Assembly (NCBI RefSeq): GCF_025200715.1
Contig: NZ_CP104144.1
Location: 1,054,001-1,118,000 of the forward strand
Length of the DNA stretch: 64,000 bases
Direction of reading: 5' to 3'
Source of the DNA: Rhizobium sullae
GTDB lineage: Bacteria > Pseudomonadota > Alphaproteobacteria > Rhizobiales > Rhizobiaceae
Shown: positions 26,396 to 34,651 of the stretch, piece by piece
How the letters are laid out: the number at the start of each line of letters is the position of its first letter
Numbering within the stretch: the stretch's first letter is position 1
Translations under genes and position numbers: made by a program
The notes under the pieces: generated by a model
What the model saw: only the letters and a program-made list of their open reading frames with translations
Database searches by the model: none
What the model was told of the DNA's origin: nothing

Positions 26396-26406
26396 CCCCG
26401 CCCTCC

Positions 26407-28197
26407 TCAGACGATCCGCAGGTTCAGGCGCGTCCCGGCAAAGGGGATACGCAGCCGGTAGATTTTTGACGGCCAGGAAAGGCGCAGGCGGGCGTCGTCG
26501 ATATCGATCGTGTCGACCTCAATCTCGCCGCCGCCATCGAGTTCGATCCGTCCCAGGCTTTCGAGATGAAGATTTTGGCCATCCACGGCCGGCTTTGCGC
26601 AGGTCATCAGCGACAGCACGGCCGGCAGGTCGCCGTCATGGCTATCGGAAACCTCCACGTGCTGCCCGCGCAGCAGCGTGACGGTTCGGCGATAAGTTCG
26701 CACCTTGGCAACTGCCGAATAGGCGGAGGCAAGGTCGAGAGATATCCGCGCAGAACCTTCATTGAACTCCACATCCACGTCGCGCGCAGCAAAATCCGCG
26801 CCATCCGACTGCATCACGCCGCCGAACGTCGGCAGGTTGTGGAAGGCGGACTGCATGGTCCAGATTTCATAGCGCCGTGGCGAGAAGGTTTTGGACGTAT
26901 AGGTTTCGACGCCGATATCAATCAGGAAGGGCTTGCCGTCCTTGTAGAGCGTCAGACTGCCGACATCGTTGTGATTGTGGCTTTCGCCATTGTTGCCGCC
27001 TTTAACTGCCAGCGCATAATGATCGTCGCGGGCAACGAACAGACCGATGCCGGGGTAAAAGATATCGGTTTTTGATGCGTCAGCCGGCGCGGCTACCAGG
27101 TCGGAGCCGACGAGCAGCTCCTGGACGCGGTACCAGAGGTTCCACTCGTCCGGCAGGTGCGGTTTTTTCGATGAAAGCCTGTCATTTGCGGCAAATCGCG
27201 CCAGCGCGTCGGATCCGACCGCCTTGCCGAAGAGATATTCGCGCACGGTGCAGGGCTCGATGACAGCGGCGGAATCGGAAAAATTGAAGTATTGCCGGCC
27301 GGCCACATGCATGTGGGAAATATATTCCGCCATGCTGCGGATCTTAGGAGCCCGCCAGAGCCTCGCCATGCAGCCCGGTGCCGCCTGATCCAGAATGGCC
27401 ATCGCGCCGGCCATGCAAAGCGCCGCGTGCCGGTAATAAACGACCCCTTCTTCACAGCCGCCATCCGGAGCATAGTCCTTTACGAATGCATCCAGACTGG
27501 AGAGCGCCTTTTCGGTGATCTTTCGACGCAGGCCCTGATCCGTCTTGAGACCGAAGGTCGACAACAGGACATTCTGCGTGATCCACGCCGTCCAGTTGTT
27601 CATCCGCTCGGCACCGTTGCCCATCCACCAGAAATGCCGGGTGAGATATGGCGTCAAGAGTCGGGTCCGCACCTCCTGCTCGATACGGGCGCCGACCAGC
27701 GGGCTGACCTCGTTCAGCCGATCTCCAAGTAGCGCCACGATCGTAGCCAGCAAGGCGCCCGTTTCAGCCGCGAAAAGATCGATAACCGGCTGTTCGGCAT
27801 CGGGTAAAGCAAACCTTTGTCCGCCCCGCTCATAGGCATTGTGGGCTGGAAGCTGCCATCCGCTTTCCTCGCAAACAAGAAAGACGCCGTCGACGATTGC
27901 ATCGATGAAACGCCCCCTGCCCTCCAGCATTTCGGCGAGCACAAGATCGTTCAATCGCCGCCGCCGCGAGAAATAGAGCGCCTCGAAACACGATCGATTG
28001 CCGTTCAGCGCATATTCCCGGTAATCGGACGCCTTGATGACCGACCAGGCCTGGCCAAGAGCGGCCTCCGCATCACCGATGACCGCCGTACGCATGTCCG
28101 CCGATACGGCTTCCCAAGAGAGGCGATCCGAAAAGGGCGCGCCGGGAACGAAGTCTGCCAATACTGGCGGCAAATCTTCCGCGATCTCGCTAAACAT
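26407..28197 (-). CDS. heparinase II/III-family polysaccharide lyase
   Basis: The start at ATG 28197 (AAGGGGG upstream) gives 596 residues. An alpha-toroid N-terminal half (WTAWITQNVLLSTF, DGGCEEGVVYYRHAALCMAGAMAILD, EYISHMHVAGRQYFNFSDS) is followed by the heparinase II/III-like beta-sandwich: VARDDHYALAVKGGNNGESHNHNDVGSLTLYKDGKPFLIDIGVETYTSKTF in successive pieces. The GESHNHNDVGS segment is the family metal/active-site signature. Such lyases cleave uronate-containing polysaccharides by beta-elimination, giving unsaturated ends; the GH88 enzyme at 30218 is the expected next step. No signal peptide is seen, so it may act on imported oligosaccharides. Confidence 0.88.
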   Translation of the reverse strand: MFSEIAEDLPPVLADFVPGAPFSDRLSWEAVSADMRTAVIGDAEAALGQAWSVIKASDYREYALNGNRSCFEALYFSRRRRLNDLVLAEMLEGRGRFIDAIVDGVFLVCEESGWQLPAHNAYERGGQRFALPDAEQPVIDLFAAETGALLATIVALLGDRLNEVSPLVGARIEQEVRTRLLTPYLTRHFWWMGNGAERMNNWTAWITQNVLLSTFGLKTDQGLRRKITEKALSSLDAFVKDYAPDGGCEEGVVYYRHAALCMAGAMAILDQAAPGCMARLWRAPKIRSMAEYISHMHVAGRQYFNFSDSAAVIEPCTVREYLFGKAVGSDALARFAANDRLSSKKPHLPDEWNLWYRVQELLVGSDLVAAPADASKTDIFYPGIGLFVARDDHYALAVKGGNNGESHNHNDVGSLTLYKDGKPFLIDIGVETYTSKTFSPRRYEIWTMQSAFHNLPTFGGVMQSDGADFAARDVDVEFNEGSARISLDLASAYSAVAKVRTYRRTVTLLRGQHVEVSDSHDGDLPAVLSLMTCAKPAVDGQNLHLESLGRIELDGGGEIEVDTIDIDDARLRLSWPSKIYRLRIPFAGTRLNLRIV

Positions 28198-28406
28198 TCG
28201 CCCCCTTTTCCACGTCTTCGGCAACAAACCTGGATGCCACCTATCATACGTATTATAAGATGACCATAGAAGTCATATGATTTATCCAGAACTTGTTTGA
28301 CCAATGTTGGATCTGTGCTATGTCCGGTCACGGCACGGGCTGCGAGAGCGGGTAATTTCGCGCATCACCCGAGTGCCTGGGAAGCGCCGCTTCGAGGAGG
28401 AATGAG

Positions 28407-29357
28407 GTGTCCATTTCGAATTCGACCATCGCGGCAAGCGGTGCGCCGGCAACGGCTCGACGCTCCGCCAAGGCCATGTCACGTCGTCGGCGCAAGTTGC
28501 AGAACGCGCTGATCGCCTATTCCTTCATTGCGCCGAATTTCCTGGGCTTTGCGGTCTTCACGCTCGGCCCGATCGTCTTTGCCTTTGCACTTGCTTTCAT
28601 GCACTGGGACGGGTCCAACGCGATCACGTTCGCGGGCCTCGACAATTTCTGGCGGCTGTTCGAGGACAAGGCCTTCATCGCTGCCTTTTGGAATACGATC
28701 ATCTATACGGCCGTATCGGTGCCGGCGACGCTCGCCTGCGCGCTGGGCCTTGCAGTTCTCCTGAACCAGAAGATCTTCGGGCGCGATTTCTTCCGCACAG
28801 CGATGTTCTTCCCCTATGTCGCCTCGCTGGTCGCCGTTGCGGTGGTCTGGAACATGATCTTCAACCCGGAAATGGGTCCGGTGAACATGATCCTCTACAC
28901 GCTCGGCCTCGACCCCAAGGACATGCCCGGCTGGGCCGCGGACCGGCATTGGGCCATGGTTACGGTCATCCTCTTCGGTGTCTGGAAGAGCATGGGCTAT
29001 TACATGGTCATCTACCTGGCCGGCCTGCAGGGCATCAATTCCGAGCTCTATGAGGCCGCCGATCTCGATGGCGCCAATTCCTGGCAGAAATTCCTTTATG
29101 TCACCGTGCCCCAGCTGGCGCCGACGACTTTCTTCGTCACCGTCATGCTGACCATCCAGTCGTTCAAGGTCTTCGACCAGATCTACATGATCACCCAGGG
29201 AGGCCCCGGCACATCAACCCTCGTCCTCGTCTATCACATCTACAACGAGGCCTTTATTTCCTGGGATCTTGGCTATTCCAGCATGATTGCATTGGTCCTC
29301 TTCTTCCTCGTGCTGGCGGTCACCGTCGTGCAGTTCCGCCGCCAGAAAGAGGACTGA
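28407..29357 (+). CDS. ABC sugar transporter permease 1 (uronate locus)
   Basis: The 316-residue permease starts at GTG 28407 with GAGGAGG upstream. After a 30-residue basic N terminus come six helices (YSFIAPNFLGFAVFTLGPIVFAF first) and the EAA motif LYEAADLDGANSWQKFLYVTVPQLAP, typical of MalF/UgpA partners. It opens the plus-strand operon of the uronate polysaccharide locus, whose promoter should lie in the 180 bases shared with the heparinase gene. Confidence 0.9.
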   Translation: MSISNSTIAASGAPATARRSAKAMSRRRRKLQNALIAYSFIAPNFLGFAVFTLGPIVFAFALAFMHWDGSNAITFAGLDNFWRLFEDKAFIAAFWNTIIYTAVSVPATLACALGLAVLLNQKIFGRDFFRTAMFFPYVASLVAVAVVWNMIFNPEMGPVNMILYTLGLDPKDMPGWAADRHWAMVTVILFGVWKSMGYYMVIYLAGLQGINSELYEAADLDGANSWQKFLYVTVPQLAPTTFFVTVMLTIQSFKVFDQIYMITQGGPGTSTLVLVYHIYNEAFISWDLGYSSMIALVLFFLVLAVTVVQFRRQKED

Positions 29358-29361
29358 CGTC

Positions 29362-30213
29362 ATGCAGATCGCCAAGCGCTCCGCCAGGAGCAGACAGATC
29401 AGGGTCAAGACGATTGCGATTTACCTGACCGTCATCGTCATCACCGCGGTGATGCTCATGCCCTTTGCCTGGATGCTGTCCGCCTCGCTGAAACTCAGCC
29501 GCGACGTCTTCGTCTTCCCGATCGAATGGATCCCATCTGAACCGCGCTGGCAAAACTATATCGACATCTGGTCCAAGATCCCGCTGGCGCTGTTCATCTA
29601 CAACACATCTAAGCTGACGGTCATGGTCACGTCCTTGCAGCTCCTGACGTCGAGCTTTGCGGCCTATGCATTCGCCAAGCTGGACTTTCCCTACAAGAAC
29701 ACGCTTTTCCTCGGTTATATCGCCACTATCGCCATGCCCTGGCAGGTCTATATGGTGCCGCAATTCCTGCTAATGCGGGAATTCGGGCTGAACAACACGC
29801 ATCTGGCGCTCATCTGCTTGCAGGCCTTTACCGCCTTCGGTGTGTTCCTGATGCGGCAGTTCTACATGTCGATCCCGACCGAGCTCTGCGAGGCGGCGCG
29901 CATCGACGGCATGAACGAGTACCAGATCTGGGCGAAGATCATGCTGCCGCTGTCCAAGCCGGCGCTCTCGACGCTAACCATCTTCACCTTCGTGACCACC
30001 TGGAACGACTTCCTCGGGCCGATGATCTACCTGACCAAGACGGAGCTGAAAACGATCCAGATCGGGCTCCGCATGTTCATCTCCCAATATTCCGCCGAAT
30101 ACGGGCTAATCATGGCCGCATCGGTCGTCGCCCTCATTCCGGTCCTCATCGTCTTCCTGTCGCTGCAACGCTTCTTCGTCGAAGGCGTCGCCTCCTCGGG
30201 CCTGAAAGGTTAA
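29362..30213 (+). CDS. ABC sugar transporter permease 2 (uronate locus)
   Basis: The 283-residue MalG-like permease starts at ATG 29362, four bases after the first permease stop; a longer in-frame ORF overlaps the upstream gene and is rejected. It shows ASLKLSRDVFVFPIEWIPSEPRW after helix one, MPWQVYMVPQFLLMREFGL and the EAA motif ELCEAARIDGMNEYQIWAKI with MLPLSKPALS. It pairs with the product of 28407 and is followed directly by the GH88 gene. Confidence 0.9.
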   Translation: MQIAKRSARSRQIRVKTIAIYLTVIVITAVMLMPFAWMLSASLKLSRDVFVFPIEWIPSEPRWQNYIDIWSKIPLALFIYNTSKLTVMVTSLQLLTSSFAAYAFAKLDFPYKNTLFLGYIATIAMPWQVYMVPQFLLMREFGLNNTHLALICLQAFTAFGVFLMRQFYMSIPTELCEAARIDGMNEYQIWAKIMLPLSKPALSTLTIFTFVTTWNDFLGPMIYLTKTELKTIQIGLRMFISQYSAEYGLIMAASVVALIPVLIVFLSLQRFFVEGVASSGLKG

Positions 30214-30217
30214 GTTC

Positions 30218-31390
30218 ATGACTGCCGTTATGCCGACCGCGCCGCAGCCGATCACCGATGCCGAGGTCAAGGCCGCGCTCGATCTCGCCGTGGCACAGGT
30301 CCGCCGCAACCTGCCGACATTCACCTATGCGTCGCAGAACCATTCGAGCGTCGGCAATGTCTATCCGGCGGTCGCCAACGACCAGTGGACCGCTGGCTTC
30401 TGGCCGGGGGAAATCTGGCTCGCCTTCGAGCATGCCGGCGACAAGGTCTTCCAATATGCGGCGCAGATCCAGGTACAGAGTTTCCTGCATCGGATTGAAA
30501 ACCGCATCGAGACCGACCACCACGACATGGGCTTCCTCTATTCGCCCTCCTGCGTCGCGGCCTGGAAGCTGGTGGGCGACGAAGACGGCCGCAAAGCCGC
30601 AATCCTTGCCGCCGATCAGCTCATCGAACGCTTCCAGCCCATCGGTCAGTTCATCCAGGCCTGGGGCCGCAAGGGCGTCGCAGAGGAATATCGCTATATC
30701 ATCGACTGCCTGCTGAACCTGCCCCTACTTTACTGGGCGACGCGGGAAACCAACGATCCGAAATACCGCGACATCGCCCTCATCCATGCCCGTACGACGC
30801 TTGCGAACTCGGTACGGCCGGACGACTCCACCTATCACACCTTCTACATGGACCCGGTGACGGGGGCGCCGGTGCGCGGTGCCACGAAGCAGGGATACAG
30901 GGACGACAGTTTCTGGGCGCGCGGGCAGGCTTGGGGCATTGCCGGAATGGCGCTGTCCTACCGCTATGAGCGGATCGACGAATACCGCAACACCTTCGAC
31001 CGGCTGCTGAACTTCTACCTGCACAGGCTGCCGGCTGACCTCATCCCCTATTGGGACCTCGTGTTCTCCGACGCGGACGGCGAGCCGCGCGATACGTCGG
31101 CCGCGTCGATCGTCGCTTGCGGCCTACTCGAAATGGCCGCGATGGTCGAAGACGACGTCGCCGCCCGTTACCATGACCTCGCGCGCCGCATGATGAAAAG
31201 CCTCGCAGAGCGTTATGCGGTCAAGGATCCGGCCGTCTCCAACGGCCTGGTCCTGCATGGCACCTATTCGAAGAAATCGCCCTACAATACCTGCCGAGGC
31301 GAAGGCGTCGACGAGTGCGTCTCGTGGGGCGACTACTATTACATGGAAGCCCTGACGCGCCTTTCGCGCGCTTGGTCTTCCTATTGGTGA
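30218..31390 (+). CDS. GH88 unsaturated glucuronyl hydrolase
   Basis: The 390-residue (alpha/alpha)6-barrel enzyme hydrolyses unsaturated uronic acid from the non-reducing end of lyase products. DQWTAGFWPGEIWLAFE, HHDMGFLYSPS with catalytic-type D103, GYRDDSFWARGQAWGIAG with D229/D230, and DTSAASIVACGLLEM are GH88 signatures, equivalent to the two catalytic Asp of Bacillus UGL (known). No signal peptide, so it acts in the cytoplasm after import. It sits between permeases and ATPase, linking uptake with degradation. The specific glycan (hyaluronan-, chondroitin- or gellan-like) cannot be read. Confidence 0.88.
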   Translation: MTAVMPTAPQPITDAEVKAALDLAVAQVRRNLPTFTYASQNHSSVGNVYPAVANDQWTAGFWPGEIWLAFEHAGDKVFQYAAQIQVQSFLHRIENRIETDHHDMGFLYSPSCVAAWKLVGDEDGRKAAILAADQLIERFQPIGQFIQAWGRKGVAEEYRYIIDCLLNLPLLYWATRETNDPKYRDIALIHARTTLANSVRPDDSTYHTFYMDPVTGAPVRGATKQGYRDDSFWARGQAWGIAGMALSYRYERIDEYRNTFDRLLNFYLHRLPADLIPYWDLVFSDADGEPRDTSAASIVACGLLEMAAMVEDDVAARYHDLARRMMKSLAERYAVKDPAVSNGLVLHGTYSKKSPYNTCRGEGVDECVSWGDYYYMEALTRLSRAWSSYW

Positions 31391-31398
31391 GAGATCAG

Positions 31399-32508
31399 AT
31401 GGCCAGCATTTCACTCAAGAAACTGAACAAGACCTACGGCGCGCTAACCGTCGTGCACGACATCGATCTAGAGATCGCCGACAAGGAATTCATCATCCTC
31501 GTCGGCCCTTCGGGCTGCGGCAAATCGACGACGCTCAGGATGATCGCCGGCCTGGAAGAGATTTCCGGTGGAAATCTGGTCATCGGCGGCGATCTGGTCA
31601 ATGACGTTCCGTCAAAGGACCGTGACATCGCCATGGTCTTTCAGAACTACGCTCTCTACCCGCACATGACGGTCTATAAAAACATGGCGTTCGGACTGCA
31701 GTTGCGAAGAGCGTCACGCGAGGTCATCGACCAGAAGGTTCAGGAAGCCGCAAAGATCCTGGACATCACGCATCTCCTGAACCGCAAACCGAAAGCGCTT
31801 TCCGGCGGCCAGCGCCAGCGTGTCGCGCTCGGCCGCGCCATGGTCCGCAATCCCGCCGTCTTCCTGCTGGATGAGCCGCTGTCCAACCTCGACGCCAAGC
31901 TGCGCGGCACGATGCGCGCCGAAATCACCAAGCTGCACAAACGTCTCGACGCCACGTTCATCTATGTCACTCACGATCAGATCGAGGCGATGACGATGGC
32001 CGACCGGATCGTAGTGATGAAGGACGGCCATATCCAGCAGGTCGATACGCCGCAGAACCTCTATGACCGACCGATCAACATGTTTGTCGCAAGCTTCATC
32101 GGAGCGCCGCAGATGAACATGCTGCCCTCGGCGATCGAGCGTCGGGGCGATGGGTATGCCGCCCTGTTCGACGGGTGGGAACTACCGCTGCCGGCTCATT
32201 TCGAAAAGAGCCGTATCGAACCCTATGTCGGCCGCGGACTGGTCGTCGGCATTCGTCCGGAAAACTTTCACGAACTGCCGCCGGCCGATATTGCGCCGGA
32301 GAATCTGGCGCCCTTTGGCGCCGTCGTGGAACTCGCAGAACCGATGGGGTCGGAAGTCCATCTGAACATCGTCGCCGGCGGCCGCGACCTAATCGCGCGT
32401 GTGTCGCCACGCTTCAAGACGAAGATCGGCGACGAGGTAAAACTGACCGTCGATACGACCAATGTGCAGCTCTTTGACAAAGAAACGGAGCGCTCGATCC
32501 TCTACTGA
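31399..32508 (+). CDS. ABC transporter ATPase, UgpC type (uronate locus)
   Basis: The 369-residue ATPase starts at ATG 31399, eight bases after the GH88 stop; an upstream in-frame start lies inside GH88. Walker A GPSGCGKSTT, Q-loop VFQNYALYPHMTV, signature LSGGQRQRVALGRAMV, Walker B VFLLDEPLSNLD and VTHDQIEAMTMADR are all present, followed by a TOBE-type regulatory domain (VGIRPENF). It resembles the ATPase at 17892 throughout, so the two loci use related but separate importers. Confidence 0.92.
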   Translation: MASISLKKLNKTYGALTVVHDIDLEIADKEFIILVGPSGCGKSTTLRMIAGLEEISGGNLVIGGDLVNDVPSKDRDIAMVFQNYALYPHMTVYKNMAFGLQLRRASREVIDQKVQEAAKILDITHLLNRKPKALSGGQRQRVALGRAMVRNPAVFLLDEPLSNLDAKLRGTMRAEITKLHKRLDATFIYVTHDQIEAMTMADRIVVMKDGHIQQVDTPQNLYDRPINMFVASFIGAPQMNMLPSAIERRGDGYAALFDGWELPLPAHFEKSRIEPYVGRGLVVGIRPENFHELPPADIAPENLAPFGAVVELAEPMGSEVHLNIVAGGRDLIARVSPRFKTKIGDEVKLTVDTTNVQLFDKETERSILY

Positions 32509-32536
32509 GGCGGCACTGATATAACGGGTGGGAGAA

Positions 32537-33274
32537 ATGGCCATGCAATCGCTGCGGGACATGTGGACGAAGGAGGGGCCGGGCATTGCGAAGAATGCGC
32601 CGAAGAAGAACGGCCTTGCCCTCTTCGTCGAGACATTCGCCCGTGAATGGTGGGAAATGGTCAAGCTGAACATTCTCTTCATCCTGGCCAGCCTGCTCGT
32701 CGTCACCATTCCCGCCGCGATCGCCGCGATGGCCCGGATCTCGGTCACTTTCGTCGAGGACCGGAACACCTACCTTCTCAGGGATTTCGCCGAAGGCTTC
32801 GTCGAGTATTTCTTGCGCGCGACCATCTGGGGACTGGCCTTCGCACTGGCGATCGGCCTCGGCATCTATGCGATCGCTACATATGCTGCAGCAGCCCAGG
32901 ACAATCTCGTGCTCGCCCTGCCGCTGACGATCGCGCTGTTTGCGACGGTATTCATCCTTGTCATCGCCTGCCATCTCGTAGTGCTGATGGTGATGCGCGA
33001 TATGCCCGCGCATCAACTTCTGCGGCTTGCTGCGGTCGCCTCGTTCATCCGACCGCTACCGGCACTTGCGGCACTTCTGTTCGTGGCCGCGCTTTGGCTT
33101 GCGCATGTCGCCTTTTATCCGGTGTCCGTCTTCATGCCGGCCACCCTCAACTTTTCACTCGGAATGTTCGCCGTCGCATTCGGCGTCCATCGGGCAGCGG
33201 TAATGGTTCTGGGCCTCTCGCCCGCCGCCCCGGCACCTCGCGAACCGCATGCTTATGACGCTACGCATATCTAA
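32537..33274 (+). CDS. DUF624 (YesL-like) membrane protein
   Basis: About 245 residues with five or six membrane helices (WEMVKLNILFILASLLVVTIPAA, FLRATIWGLAFALAIGLGIYAIA, LTIALFATVFILVIACHLVVLMV, PALAALLFVAALWLAHVAF). Charged N terminus and overall layout fit DUF624, proteins of unknown function that accompany sugar ABC importers in polysaccharide utilisation loci. The start is ATG 32537 or 32543; GTG 32528 is also in frame. It lies between the ATPase and the binding protein genes. Confidence 0.7.
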   Translation: MAMQSLRDMWTKEGPGIAKNAPKKNGLALFVETFAREWWEMVKLNILFILASLLVVTIPAAIAAMARISVTFVEDRNTYLLRDFAEGFVEYFLRATIWGLAFALAIGLGIYAIATYAAAAQDNLVLALPLTIALFATVFILVIACHLVVLMVMRDMPAHQLLRLAAVASFIRPLPALAALLFVAALWLAHVAFYPVSVFMPATLNFSLGMFAVAFGVHRAAVMVLGLSPAAPAPREPHAYDATHI

Positions 33275-33305
33275 TCCAGAGACACTTCAGGGAAGGAGAA
33301 CAGAA

Positions 33306-34580
33306 ATGTATTTGGAGAAATTCGGGAGATCAGTGAAATTCGCTTTGGCCGGTATGGCACTCGCCGCATCGACCGCAGGCGCGGCATGGGCCCAGTCGCC
33401 GGTGACGCTCAAATGGGCGCTGTGGGACCTCGACAAGACGACTTATTATAAGCCGCTCATGGATGCCTATCAGGCCAAACATCCGAACGTGACGTTCGAG
33501 GCCGTCGATCTCGGCTCGCAGGACTACCAGCAGATGATCGCCACGCAACTGGCCGGCGGCGCCAAGGACCTCGACATCGTGACGGTCAAGGACGTCCCAA
33601 ACTACGCGAACCTTGTTCGCGCGGGCTCGATCTCGGACCTTTCCGGCTTCATGACGGAACAGAAGATCGACCCCGCGTCGTTCGGCGGGCTCGTCGATGA
33701 ATTGAAGATTGACGGCAAGGTTTATGCTCTGCCGTTCCGCTCGGACTTCTGGATCGTCTACTACAACAAGGACATTTTCGATAAGGCCGGCGTTGCCTAT
33801 CCGACTAATGACATGACTTGGGCGCAGTTCGACCAGATCGCTACCAAGCTTACCGGCGGGATGGGTGCCAACAAGACCTATGGTGCGCTTTTTCATACCT
33901 GGCGTTCAACGGTCGAGCTTCCGGGCATTCTCGACGGCAAGAGCACGCTAATAGGTCCGGACTATGCCTTCCTGAAGCCGTGGTACGAACGGGCTATTGC
34001 GCTTCAGAAGGCCGCTGTCGTCCCCTCCTATGCGTCTTTGAAGACGTCCAATACCCACTATTCGGGACCGTTCTTCAACGGCACGATCGGTATGCTACCA
34101 ATGGGCACATGGTTTATCGGCACGCAGATCGCTAAGGTCGCGTCGGGTGAATCCAAGAGCAAGAACTGGGGTATCGCCAAATATCCACATCCGGAAGGCG
34201 TCGCTGCCGGTACGACAGCGGCGCAGGTCGCTTCGCTCGCCGTCAACGCCAATTCCAGCCACAAGGCGGAAGTGCTCGACTTCATCAAGTTCGTCACCGG
34301 TCCGGAAGGTGCCGCGATCATCGCCGCAACCGGCACCATCCCGACCGTCCGCACGCCAGAAGTCACCGCCAAGATTGCGTCGCTACCGGGATTTCCGCAG
34401 GACCAGAACAGCAAAGATGCACTGCAGTCCGGCAAGTCCTTCCTGGAAATGGCCGTCTCACCGAACGCCGCCAAAATCGAGGTCGTCCTCAACCGAGCGC
34501 ACGACTCGATCATGACCGACAATATCTCGATCGAAGACGGTCTTAAGGAAATGACCGATGGCGTTAAGGCCATCAAATAA
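33306..34580 (+). CDS. ABC sugar transporter substrate-binding protein (uronate locus)
   Basis: From ATG 33306 (GGAAGGAGAACAGAA upstream) the protein has 424 residues with a signal peptide ending in AAWAQS. The mature protein has LKWALWDLDKTTYYKPLMDAYQ, VTFEAVDLGSQDYQQMIATQLA, IVTVKDVPNYANLV and ALPFRSDFWIVYYNKDIFDKAGVAYP, a family-1 sugar-binding protein. It is encoded last in the importer set, separated from the permeases by the catabolic genes, and an intrinsic terminator follows. Confidence 0.9.
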   Translation: MYLEKFGRSVKFALAGMALAASTAGAAWAQSPVTLKWALWDLDKTTYYKPLMDAYQAKHPNVTFEAVDLGSQDYQQMIATQLAGGAKDLDIVTVKDVPNYANLVRAGSISDLSGFMTEQKIDPASFGGLVDELKIDGKVYALPFRSDFWIVYYNKDIFDKAGVAYPTNDMTWAQFDQIATKLTGGMGANKTYGALFHTWRSTVELPGILDGKSTLIGPDYAFLKPWYERAIALQKAAVVPSYASLKTSNTHYSGPFFNGTIGMLPMGTWFIGTQIAKVASGESKSKNWGIAKYPHPEGVAAGTTAAQVASLAVNANSSHKAEVLDFIKFVTGPEGAAIIAATGTIPTVRTPEVTAKIASLPGFPQDQNSKDALQSGKSFLEMAVSPNAAKIEVVLNRAHDSIMTDNISIEDGLKEMTDGVKAIK

Positions 34581-34597
34581 TCCTTCGAACTGACCCG

Positions 34598-34634
34598 ACC
34601 CGCGGGAGCCGGAGCTTCCGCGGGTTTCTTCTCT
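34598..34634 (+). terminator. intrinsic terminator after the binding protein gene
   Basis: ACCCGCGG (34598-34605) pairs with CCGCGGGT (34618-34625) around a 12-base loop and is followed by TTCTTCTCT. This is the best rho-independent terminator in the window. It ends 18 bases before the DUF2264 start, so DUF2264 is either expressed by read-through or from its own promoter. Confidence 0.8.
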
Positions 34635-34651
34635 ATGATGATGGATTGCCA

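Noticed and set aside
28228..28406. TCATATGA and TCATACGTATTAT as firm GntR operators
   Set aside because: They do not align symmetrically with the site before gntR; mentioned only as a possibility.
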